64,000 bases of DNA from Cichorium intybus. Lineage: Eukaryota > Streptophyta > Magnoliopsida > Asterales > Asteraceae. A model generated the notes under the pieces. The model was not told the DNA's origin and ran no database searches. It worked only from the letters and a program-made list of their open reading frames with translations. Of this stretch, positions 11,034 to 25,493 are shown one piece after another; positions within the stretch are counted from its first letter, which is position 1; each line of letters begins with the position of its first letter. The stretch lies in NCBI GenBank assembly GCA_023525715.1, contig CM042014.1:16967563-17031562 (forward strand). Direction: 5' to 3'. The position numbers were made by a program, and so were the translations under genes.

Positions 11034-11374
11034 GGCCATCTCTTATAGTTCAATGAAGTATCAAGTAGGAGAGAAACAAATTAAGTTAATTTTTGATTTA
11101 ATAAAAATTAAATCTCGCACTATCATTTCATTAAACTCTATTTGTAGAGTTCAAGAAAGAAGGTCCGGGTCCAATTTATAATGAAGCGAAGGTCCCCCTT
11201 ACTCCCTATTCTCTCTTCAAACTTTATAAAGATCTACTTAATTTAATTAAGTAACGGCTAAACTTTTTCATAATGGGGATTGAACTTTATCTTCCATGTC
11301 ATCATCTCTCTCATATATTAAACTCAATTTGATTTTATTGAACAACCCCCATTAAACTCTCATTAGAGATGGCC
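11034..11374. mobile_element. Tourist-type PIF/Harbinger MITE (TSD TTA)
   Basis: The element starts GGCCATCTCTTATAG and ends CATTAGAGATGGCC, giving terminal inverted repeats of about 15 bp, flanked on both sides by TTA (11031-11033 and 11375-11377), the typical TWA target of PIF/Harbinger. It is 341 bp, non-coding and AT-rich. Confidence 0.85.
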
Positions 11375-11377
11375 TTA

Positions 11378-12300
<923 letters not shown>

Positions 12301-14065
12301 AAATAAATGATTGGATCTATGAATAAGATCGTTACTGAGTAATCATGCAAAATAGGGGTTGATAGTGGTTGGAAGGGACCATATGACAATCTTTATGCTT
12401 TCATCTTTTTTCGGGATGAAATTTTTTCCAACTTTACAGGTATATAAAAGTATTTTTTGTAACATATAAAAGATGATATAAATTTAAGGAATTTTGTCAA
12501 AAAGTCCATAGATTTTGGATCTATTTAGAAAAAAGTTGTAACACCCCTTTTCTCAAACCATGTTTAAATACAAATACAGTTTACGTTACAAACATATTTT
12601 ACAACTCGTGACTATAAGTAGCCACTTAAATTTTTTTTTCATTTTACAAACTTAAACTCAAGGGGTATTACAGACTCAATACATATAACCATAATTTAAA
12701 CTTACATTATATAAACCGGTCCCAACTGCAATCTCTACTCCTTTCACCTAAGTACATAGCATTTAAAAATAGTATACGTGAGACATAAAGTCTCGTGAGT
12801 AATATGAGTTTAGACCCAAAAACTTTCTGCTCAAAACTTGAATTAATAACAAGTAAAACTGGTAAACTACTGAAAACTGTTTTATATCATAAATCTCAAA
12901 AATTTCTTTTCTTCTTTACTTTCAACTATAAAATACTGTCTTTCTCAAAACTGCTTTCTTTCTCATTTTCTAGTGACCAACTGAAACTCATGAATTAAGT
13001 TATTTTAATTCATTCTACTAGCTCCCCTCGCGGGACAGAACAGATCCGTCCGCTCGGTTATGCTCATTCTATCTCCCCTTTGTGACTTGGAACGGATTCA
13101 AGCACAAGGGTATACTAAGCTAGACAACTACTTCGCGACGGGAGGTACCATCCCAGTAGTGTCTTCTGATCCCCCGATTATGTGGGTGATCCTAGTCCGG
13201 ACAACTGGCTCATACTTCTTTCTTTCTTTAATTCTTACTTCATTTCATCTCAAATTGGTCAAAATGGGACACAATTTGTAAACAACTCTTACTCAAACAT
13301 TTTATAACTCTTTACTGAAAATACTTTCAAAAACTGATTTTGACATCTTAGTTCCCATAAGGAACTTCTTTCAAAATACTTTGCAAACCATACTTTAAAA
13401 ATCTGTTTAAAACACTAAGCCCTTGTATAGAGCTTCTTTCAAAACTATTTTCCAAACTTTAGTATTTATAAACATTTGGAAATCTTACTTTTCTGAAAAT
13501 AACATTTTGCTATGTACTATAGAAATCCTCATAAAACTCACATTGATTCTACTACGGTTCACTAGGCTTCTCGTACGCCTTTTCCTTTCCCGTGCTCAAT
13601 AACGTTCGAAGCACCACCTATACAAGTAGTATATATAAATACTCAATATAATTAACTCTATAATACTAAAGTCTCATAAGACATAACTCCAGGTTATAAT
13701 AAATGTATAACCATTAATGAACTCGTCTTATCGTTTTCTCCGAAATACACGTATATTGCTACAGTACCCCCGAGGGGTCGTATTTCAGTTCCGACTCTTT
13801 TCCATGAAATCTTAGGCCATATTAGACTTGTGTTTCAAATTTGGAGTTCATTGGACAAGTCTAGCTCAAATTCTAAAAATCAAGTTTTGGCATAAATAGT
13901 AATTTTAGCCACTGCCGTTACAGTGACTTTTCCGCAAGGTCGGATTACGGATTTGACCATTCCCGACATGTTCTTATACCATTTTAGGGTTATGGCTAAA
14001 ATTTCAGGTCAATCGGACATGTCTAGCTATGGTTTCTAGCATTTGAAATTTCTAACATTTTTTGT

Positions 14066-14160
14066 CCCTGTCTGGAGGCGCACTGCGCCAGGGCTGGGCG
14101 CACTGCGCCTGGGCGCACCCCGCCCTGGTTCTGGGCGCACTGCGCCTGGCGCCTGGGCAG
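14066..14160. repeat. GC-rich minisatellite, GGGCGCACTGCGCC units
   Basis: About four imperfect copies of a palindromic unit containing GCGCACTGCGCC stand out in AT-rich DNA. The sister LTR at 14680-17188 has only a single short diverged segment at the matching place, so the array expanded in, or was lost from, one copy. Confidence 0.75.
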
Positions 14161-14679
14161 GTTCCTGATCGTATGGGGTTTGTTCCTTGACTAAAACCCT
14201 TCATTAAGCACTTATTTCTGTTCTTAATCGTATGGGGTTTGTTCCTTGACTAAAACCTTCATTAGTACAAGGTTTTAAACTATTAAAATCGTTTCAATCA
14301 ATCAAGTACAAGAATTGAAGTTCTTGACCAAACTTGAAAATTCTCAAGAATAGCAATCTACTTCCATGTTTTTGAGTTAAGTTCCTAACTAATGGCTTAT
14401 TGGAAGCATTAGCTACTTAAACCACATGATTCTTAACTGAAATTGCAGTTTCAATTCCATTCAAGAACCAATTCAAGCATACACCCAAAAACCTAGGTTA
14501 GAAACAAAGGAAAGCTTACCTTCTTTAACTTTGGAATCACCGATTCCAATCCTTTCTTGATTTCTTGGCAATTCCTTTGATCTCCCGTAATCTTCTCTAG
14601 CTTTCTCTCGTGCTCTCTAGAATCCTCTGGAGTTGCTTACTGATTTCTTCAAATAATGGGGATAATAACTAACATATAA

Positions 14680-17346
<2,667 letters not shown>

Positions 17347-18506
17347 TATAAAAACTTTACATTTAGGTCCCTAACCTTCAAATTCTTCCACAAAAATGGT
17401 CCAAAGGTCATAACTTTACCATTTATGCTTCATTACTCCCAACTTAACATTTTCTTGACATTTTTGGCCATTTTCATGTCAAATGACCAATTTGCCCTTT
17501 TTGGCCATATTTCACTATTCATGCGATAAAAACTTCAAATTTCACATAAACTCTTGTTTCTTATATTATTATTTTACAAATACGTATTATTTTACATAAT
17601 AGTCTTGGAACGTGTCAAAAGACCGTTTTACCCTTTTTCGATTTTTTTCGCGGGTTCTTACAAAAGTATTCCCTGATTTAATCCTTTAAACCTGCAAAAG
17701 TTTGTGAAAAAACCATTTTTCACCTGAAATAGCAGGTTAGAGGTTAATTCACAAGTAAAACGATTTTCCAGGGCTTTTTCGCAAATACAATTATTTTTCC
17801 TTCGTTTTTATAAGTGACATAACTTTTACATACGATGTCTAAATTCTACAAATCTTATATCCCTGAAAAGGTGGTAAGTAGTACTACAACTTTGTTTTAC
17901 AGACTTTTGTCTGAATATGTTCAGATCTTTCGCTATCATCTCTTAAATATGAGCATAAATTCATTTATGCGACTATTTAGTCATTTTCAAACGTTCATTT
18001 CCTTCGTAATAACTCCAACTAACCTGAATATTTTTCCTACGTTTTTATTACTTCAAATAATACAATTTTAATAATGATGACTTTTTTCCAATTCCCCATA
18101 TATTTTGAGATATATAGCTATAACATTGCATCCTACAATAATTCAATATTTCATGTGTATGAACACACATTTTCAAATGAGCATATATTTTGTTATGTAC
18201 ATCTATTTCACTTGATTCATTTTTCTATGTACTCTTTTAATTATATACTAAAACTTTCATTTAAAAAGTGTCTTGTTAATAGCTTCAGGTATTGACTTAT
18301 TCATCTCCAAACATGGCATCTTGATAACACTTATTTTCTATCAACATTACTTGAAATGGATGTGTATAACAAAAGATAAGAAAAAGAATCAAGTGGAATA
18401 GATGTGTATAACAAAAGTCAAGATATGAAGTTATTAAGATTTGAAGCTATATGTCACAAAATTTCATATGTTCATTTGAGGCCATGTTTGAAGATGAATA
18501 TTGAAT

Positions 18507-18650
18507 GTCAATGACCTATTGGTCAAGTGGTAAAGGCATCGCCCTCCCTCTTTGAGGTTGAGGGTTTAAGTCTCGCAAGAGACATAGGATAGGTGACACC
18601 AGGAGTAGTTTAGAGGTAGGAGTATGATAGATTTGTCGTTAAAAAACATG
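18507..18650 (+). mobile_element. SINE with 11-bp TSD
   Basis: A tRNA-derived head has box A TGGTCAAGTGG (18520-18530) and box B-like GGTTTAAGTCT (18563-18573), followed by a unique body and a short A-rich 3' end. The 11-bp sequence GAATATTGAAT lies on both sides (18496-18506 and 18651-18661), the hallmark of LINE-assisted insertion. Length 144 bp is usual for plant SINEs. Confidence 0.85.
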
Positions 18651-19435
18651 GAATATTGAATTATTATGGATACAATGTTTATTTTATATATCTCAAAATC
18701 TATGACGAATGAGGAAACGTCATCATTATTAATATCAGCAAGGACTTTTTCCTAAATAAAGCCAAAATATAATGACTTTTTGACAAATTTCCTTATAAAT
18801 GTATTAGGATATCAGATACAAATGTGACAATACTTTAAAAAGATCTACCATAGAGACATGGAATCACAAATTTAATGAATGGTAAATGTAACGCTAACAA
18901 AAGCATAAATATACTTTTACTTTTCATTAAAATAATAAAATATTTTTATATTTGACCAAGCAACAACGATATACAAAATTCTAAAATTGGTCCACATGGT
19001 TTATTATTTAGTTGGATACGGTCCAAACATTTTTATAGATGTAGATAATGGTCCTTTTCATATGGTTCGGTTGTGAATTTGGTCCCGTGTAACTTGAAAT
19101 GACTTATATGCCTCTGATTTGTTTTTTATATTTTAAAACCTTTTTTAATATCTTTTAATCCTACCCTACCCGTTTCTCTTTCACGTCCCACCTTCTCCCC
19201 TCTTCCCTCATCTTCCATTATATTGCTCTTTACGACGACCCCTTCCTTCAGTTATCTTCTCCAACTATTTTCAGATGAACCAAAAAACAAGATCAAAACC
19301 TTTTGATGTTCATTTGATAGTAAGAACGTGGACAAATTAGCTATCTCAACCTATAAAGAACACACACAATTTGTAAATCTATTCGAACCTCAAAAGAAAA
19401 AAAACATAAAAACCTTTTGATGTCCAGTCCTATAA

Positions 19436-21280
19436 GACCATTGGGAATACACATCACATTGCACAAATGTGATGGGTGCCACATCAGCGCCACGTCAGAT
19501 TTTACCTTTATCACATTCTATCACACTCCATCACATTACCCCCTTTATACCCATCACATTTTCATCACACCACATCAATTTTTTTAATTTAAAAAAATTC
19601 AAAAATAAATAAAAACCTAATTTTTAATTTAAAAAACATTAGTTTAAACATAAAAATTACATTAATTTAAAAAACATTACATTGAAATTTAAAAATGAAA
19701 AAAATAACATAGAAATTTAAAAAACAACGTTACATGGAAATTAAAAAAAAAAACTACTCGATATCATCCGATCTGTTTTGATAAACATGCTCGGCTAAAT
19801 CTTCACGGAGATATTGGCAAGTTTCGGAATTTTGAACATCGAGTACTTGTTGTAAGTATTCGGTCGTTCCGGGAATGAATTGCATTTCCGTGTTAACCGC
19901 ATCGGCCTCGTCGTATGTGCAAATCGCTCTACCTTTATATTCAACAATCATATTATGCATAATGATGCACGCATACATAATTGTCTTCATCCTACCGTCG
20001 TCATGGATTTGTGAGGCATGTTTGATCACATGCCATTTTTGTTTGAGTACCCCAAATGCCCTTTGTATGTCCTTCCTAGCCGATTCTTGTCTTCGTGTAA
20101 ACAATTTTGCTTTTTCACTTCGAGGTACCGCATACGCCTTCACAAATGTCGCGTAATCTGGATAAATCTCATCACAAAGATAGTAGCCGTGTTTGTATTA
20201 ATGTCCGTTCACTGTGAATGACATACTAGAAGCTCGCCCGGTCCAAATATCATTGAAAATTGGAGATTGATTAAGAACATTTCGGTCATTGTTGGACCCG
20301 GCTACCCCAAAGTACGCATGCCAAATCCACAAATCGAATGATGCAACGGCTTCCAATATCATAGTTGGCTCACCTACGTCGCCTCGGGTAAATTGTCCTT
20401 TCCACGCAGTTGGACATTTTTCCCACGACCAATGGGTACAATCAAGGCTACCAAGCATGCCAGGTAAACCATGTCTCGCTTCATGTGCCGCATATAACTT
20501 CTCGATATCACGAGCTGTAGGTTTACGCAAATATTCTTTGCCAAACACGTCAATAACACATGCACAAAACCAATCCACAGTGTCCCTTACGGTCCTCTCA
20601 GCCAATTTTAGATACTCGTCACTAGCATCAGCTGTTATGCCTAATGCTAAATACCTAAGTGCAGCCGAACATTTTTGTATACAACTAAAACCCATTCTAC
20701 CTCTACTATCGGGTTTTTGCTTAAAATAATCATATCGCGCCTCTAAAGCGTTGCTAATACGTAAAAATAACTCTCTAGGTAAACGAAAACGACGTCTAAA
20801 ATGTTCGTCACCATACAGAGGAGGATCGGCAAAATAGTCACGTACCAAAAGATTGTGTGCAGCTTGCCGATCTCGGTTGATAGAGGTTCTGGTGTGTCTA
20901 ACGTTTGAAGACCCTTCGGCGGCACCGTGCGCAACAACATTAAAAAACGTGTTGATAAATTCGCCGTCGTCCGAATCGAATTCTTCAAAAAATTCCATTT
21001 TGTGTGTATATATGTATATATGATATTGTGTGAGTTTAAGGATGAGAGGTGTATGTATATATAGGTGAAAATTTGGTTTAAAATTTTTTTTTGAAAATAT
21101 AGCCGTTCAACGGCTGTTTTGGTTTTAAATTTTTTTTTAATATAGCCGTGATACACCGTGAACCGCATCACCCTACACCACGACCACGGCCATCACGGCA
21201 CACACGGGGCGGTGTGCACGCCGTGATGGCTGGCTGAGATGGCATCACGGAGCCCCTATCACGGGGTACTCCCTACAGCC
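19436..21280 (-). mobile_element. PIF/Harbinger element with one transposase ORF (TSD TAA)
   Basis: The left end GACCATTGGGAATACAC and the reverse complement of the right end, GGCTGTAGGGAGTACCC, are imperfect inverted repeats (about 12 of 18). Both flanks are TAA (19433-19435, 21281-21283). At 1845 bp it is short for the superfamily and has only the transposase gene, without the Myb/SANT-like partner ORF. Subterminal regions contain many ATCACATT/ATCACGG motifs in both orientations. Confidence 0.85.
19754..20998 (-). pseudogene. PIF/Harbinger transposase (HARBI1/ALP1-like nuclease), one nonsense codon
   Basis: DDE-type nuclease that would cut at the element ends. One reading frame of 415 codons from ATG at 20998 is broken only by TAA at 20198-20200; the frame continues with YKHGYYLCDEIYPDYATFVK, a conserved block of the family. 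The first catalytic Asp is in LGSLDCTHW, the second in AGSNNDRNVL, and the Glu/Asp region is RDIQRAFGVLKQKW. The N-terminus is acidic, then a DUF8040-like helical region (ELFLRISNALE). A separate ATG at 20143 could start a C-terminal fragment. With so little decay the element may be a recent loss of function, or the stop may be a sequencing or allele difference. Confidence 0.9.
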
Positions 21281-22183
21281 TAAATAAACAAAACACCCTT
21301 GCAAACCTATAAAGAATACAAATGAACAAAAAAAAAACTATTTTGGTGAATAAACTAACTCCCTTTCAGGATTGAACTTATGTACCATCAGACATCAGAA
21401 AATTACAAAGGGGATTTTTCGAATATTATTGGTTTACTATCACTATCATTTTGAAACAAAAGAAACATATGTAGATGGGGAGGGGGTCCGCCATTTCTGG
21501 TACATTTATAACAAGTAAACTTGTAACTGAGCCCCAATTGAGCTCGGAAAAATTGAAATTACAGAAGAGGAAGAGTATAGAAGCGAGTCGAGGGTGTGAC
21601 AACATCAAAGAAAGATCAGTTGCCTTTATGCACTTGACTAACCACCCTGGCTCTGTCAGGTGCCGCCGCCAAAACCCTAATCGTAGCCCAATAAGAAAAT
21701 CGAATGGAGAAAGTGGGTGGGGAGACATCAACATTGGAGAGAAATATGGTTTTTATGGTGATTGCTGCAGTAGGGAAAAGCGAGAACTGTGAAGGTGGAC
21801 GCCAAGGTTGATGTATTGTAACTATGACGGAGCGGATGGTTAAGGCAAGGTCGCAAGGGTGGAGGCCGATGATCGATCCGTGTTAAATGGTTGCAGGGGT
21901 TCAAGGGAGAGGGTATGGAGTGGGCGTGGGTGGGTGGATTTTGGCGGGCTTTTTATGTTAATGATTAGTAGAAATTAAAAATACTTTTAGAAAATATTTA
22001 AAAAAAAAAATCAAAGGGGTATTGTAGTCTTTCCAAGTTACATGGTGACCAAATATACAACCAAACTATGCCAAAATGATTATATTTGCAACTTTGAAAA
22101 GGTTTGGACTGTAACAAAAGAAAATAGCAAACCATAGGGACTATTTTGTAATTTTGTCTACAAAATATGATTGTTGAGAATAA

Positions 22184-22838
22184 ACTGCAAATTTGGTCCA
22201 TGCATTTTACTGATTCTTATGGATAAGGTCCAAAAAGTTTAATTTTATACCATCAGTCCAAACTAAATATTTTCTGTGGATTTGGTCGCTAGCAATCTTG
22301 AAAATGGACTAATTTGTTATTTTAATTTGTGTTTTTATATTTTTTAAATTTATTTAAAACGGAGATGGAGATAGACCTGGATGGATCTTGGTTTATCAGT
22401 ATCGAATGATTTCAGTCAATAAAGAACCATATTCATATGGGTGTGGTGTATGATCGGGAAATATGAAAAACCCGATCATATGTGTGCATGTTTATGTCGT
22501 GAGTTAGGAGGTAAGGAGATAGACCGCAAGACCATATTCATGTGTATTTGTGTATGTGTGTGGGGGGTTTACATCATCAAAGAAGAGAAAAAGTGTGTAA
22601 GGGTTGTGTGAGTTTAAATATTTTTCAATAATAATAAAAAAGAAATTACATGAAAGAAAAACATAAGTATATTCAAGAGGCAAATGAATCATTTTAAATT
22701 TGACGCTAACGAGTTCCACAAAAAAATTAAAATAAACAAATTCCTAAATAAGTTCTATTTTGGATATTTAATACAAGTTGTAAATTTTTTGATCGTATCC
22801 AAAAAAACGGCAAAAACCATAAGAACCAAATTGCTCAA
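22184..22838. mobile_element. Possible small long-TIR element (tentative)
   Basis: The left stretch GCAAATTTGGTCCATG (22187 on) and the reverse complement of 22740-22838 (GCAATTTGGTTCTTATGG) can be aligned for about 60 bp with shared GGATA and AAAAA blocks. TSD not found and divergence is high. No ORF inside. Confidence 0.3.
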
Positions 22839-23155
22839 TTTATTAAATGATTTATAGATGGTTTTTTAAACTTTCTTTTAGATATTTTATTAAGAAACAT
22901 GCGAAAATGTGTTGATTTCGTCTAAATGTGAATAACAATGTACCCGTATTGGACCCGCCGGCTTTTCGCTGGCCTTTCTATTTTAATATATAATCGATTA
23001 ATCGCCACTCTGAAAATAAAAATTAGCATTTTTGGAAGATCTACATTGCAAATCAATTTAAATAGTTTTTCCAAGACTAAATAATTTGACCTAAACTTTC
23101 TAAGCTCAATCCAAGCTAGCAACGGGGTTGTGAACAATACTTTACTTCTTTTGAT
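22839..23155. promoter_or_regulatory. Promoter region of the DegP gene
   Basis: About 317 bp between the last repeat and the DegP start codon. No clear TATA box was found; the sequence becomes less AT-rich near 23150. Nothing else is recognisable. Confidence 0.3.
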
Positions 23156-25493
23156 ATGCTCCGACCAATCGGCCGCGCGCTTCGACAGGTTACTTCCTCT
23201 TCGTGCCATAACCTCCATGTCCGCCGGCGGACTTTCTCCGGGACCTTTGTCAACCCTTGCCGTTCATTCCGACTCTACAATACAATCCCTAATCTATCGA
23301 ACTCACATCCAAACCTACGAACATATTCTTCGCATCGGTCGTTTCTATCATGTTCTATATTGAATCAATGTAGATACTTCAACACTGCCGCTTCGGCCTC
23401 CACTGCTGCCGTCGAGCAGCTAAATTATGACCGAAGTAACGCTATAGCGGATACCATAGATGCGTATTCAGCAATAGAGCTAGCCCTTGATTCTGTAGTT
23501 AAGATATTTACTGTGTCGAGTAGCCCTAATTACTTCCTTCCATGGCAAAACAAGGCCCAACGTGAATCCATGGGTTCAGGTTTGTATATTTAACTAACTT
23601 ATCATCTGTTTCTCTATATGAATTTATTGCAAAATATTTGTATACGGGCCGTTAAAAATGTTTATATACGCTTACATGTTGATTTCTTTGGAATTCTCAT
23701 TCCTTGACAATTTTCGGATTATATACTAGCTTCCTGCATCCCAATGGCTAAATTCTATGTGGCATCTCAGAGTCCTGCCATGTTGTTTTCAACTTAAAAC
23801 TGATTTTTTTATTGTCAAAACCTGTAGGGTTTGTTATTTCTGGCAAGAGAATCGTAACAAATGCTCATGTAGTGGCTGATCATACATTTGTACTTGTTAG
23901 AAAGCATGGCTCTCCTACCAAATATAGGGCGGAAATCAAAGCTGTTGGTCATGAATGTGATCTTGCTATTCTTGTTGTTGAAAGTGATGAATTCTGGGAG
24001 GGTCTGAAGTTCCTGGAGCTTGGAGACATTCCATCTATGCAAGAAGCTGTTGCTGTTGTCGGATATCCTCAAGGTAAATACATTACTGATGTTGCTCATT
24101 CTTCTACTAAATGAAAAACTTAACCCCAAACCTATTTTTAGGTGGTGACAACATCTCTGTGACAAAGGGGGTAGTCTCAAGAGTTGAACCCACACAATAC
24201 GTACATGGAACCACTCAACTATTAGCAATACAGATCGATGCAGCCATAAATCCAGGAAATAGTGGAGGACCAGCAATAATGGGTGACAAGGTTGCTGGAG
24301 TGGCATTCCAAAACCTCTCTGGTGCAGAGAATATAGGGTGAGTTGAGTTTTCCACTTTGCTTTCATGTTTCATTATGATCACAAATTCATCTTGCAGTTA
24401 CATAATTCCTGTGCCTGTGATAAAACATTTTGTTGAGGGTGTTGAAGCTAGTGGATATTATTCTGGTTTCTGTTCTTCGGGCCTGGCATGTCAAACTACT
24501 GAAAATATTCAACTTCGTGAATACTTCAAGATGCGCCCTGACTTGACCGGGGTGCTTGTGTGTAAGATTAACCCGCTTTCCGATGCACATAGGGTCTTTA
24601 AAAAAGACGATATTCTCCTTGCATTTGATGGTGTTCCTATAGCAAATGACGGAACAGGTAAATTTCATATGATCATATCTCATTCCTTCCATGCTATTTC
24701 TTAATATTTTTCTTTTGCAGTTCCTTTCCGGAATCGGGAGCGAATAACATTTGATCATCTGGTTTCAATGAAGAAGCCAAATGAAACTGCTGTAATTAGA
24801 GTACTGAGAAACGGTGAAGAGCTTGAGTTGACAGTTACACTTCGTCCAGTAAGTGAAAGTTAATTATCTTATTCATATATTTTCACGCAATCAAATTACA
24901 TCTAAAAAATGTTGTTTCATTTTGCAGTTGAAGCCTCTTGTACCAATTCATCAATTCGATAAAGTTCCTAGTTATTTTGTATTTGCGGGTCTGGTTTTTA
25001 TCCCGTTGACCCAACCGTACCTTCATGAACATGGAGAAGACTGGTACAACACGTCGCCACGTAGACTTTGTGAACGCGCATTAAGGGAGGTACCACAAAA
25101 GCCTGGTGAAGAGCTTGTTATTTTGTCTCAGGTCTTGATGGATGATATCAATGTGGGATATGAGCGGCTTTCTGATATACAGGTAGGTATATATGTTGTT
25201 ATTGAAGGGTGTTTTAGACTTTTTGAGTAAATGAGTCGGTGAAAGTTTTTAACATGTTTTGTTGTGAGCAGGTTAAGAAGGTTAATGGCGTTGATATTAA
25301 TAACTTGAAACATTTGTACCAACTGGTCCAAGACTGCAAAGAAGAGAATTTGAGGTTGGATTTGGATGATGAGAGAGTAATTGTTTTGAATTATGATAGG
25401 GCAAAAACAGCCACTTCTCATATCTTAAAGCGACATAGAATACCTTCTGCTATGTCTAATGACCTATTAACCCCTGAAACCACAGCTCACTGA
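23156..25493 (+). CDS. DEGP10-like: DegP/HtrA-family serine protease, mitochondrial type (DEGP10-like)
   Basis: ATP-independent protein quality-control protease, probably in the mitochondrion. Seven exons (23156-23579, 23828-24073, 24142-24337, 24398-24657, 24721-24848, 24928-25182, 25272-25493) join to 576 codons. The first 90 residues are rich in Arg and Ser and lack acidic residues, as in a mitochondrial presequence. The trypsin-like domain has His in TNAHVV (about H155), Asp in ECDLAIL (about D186) and Ser in NPGNSGGP (about S264). A PDZ domain follows (GVLVCKINPLSDAHRVFKKDD), then the C-terminal PDZ-like region typical of plant DEG2/9/10 proteases. All GT-AG introns keep frame. A polyadenylation-like AATAAA lies near 25591. 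Family assignment is secure; the exact paralogue is by eye. Confidence 0.93.

Larger units (their letters stand above)
18961..22177. mobile_element. Long-TIR, Mutator-like element carrying a Harbinger insertion
   Basis: About 150 bp at 18961-19110 is inverted at about 22020-22177. Shared blocks include GTCCAAAC, GGTTGT, ATTTGGTC, GTAACTTG and the ATGGTTT core. Ends are approximate and no TSD was established. Between the TIRs is a CT-rich, gene-like non-coding stretch (19160-19270) on the left and a G-rich one (21480-21960) on the right, split by the Harbinger element at 19436-21280. Confidence 0.55.

Noticed and set aside
13060..13281. 73-codon frame repeated in inverted form at 16453-16674
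   Set aside because: It lies inside the solo LTRs; its conservation is explained by the LTR duplication and it shows no protein domain.
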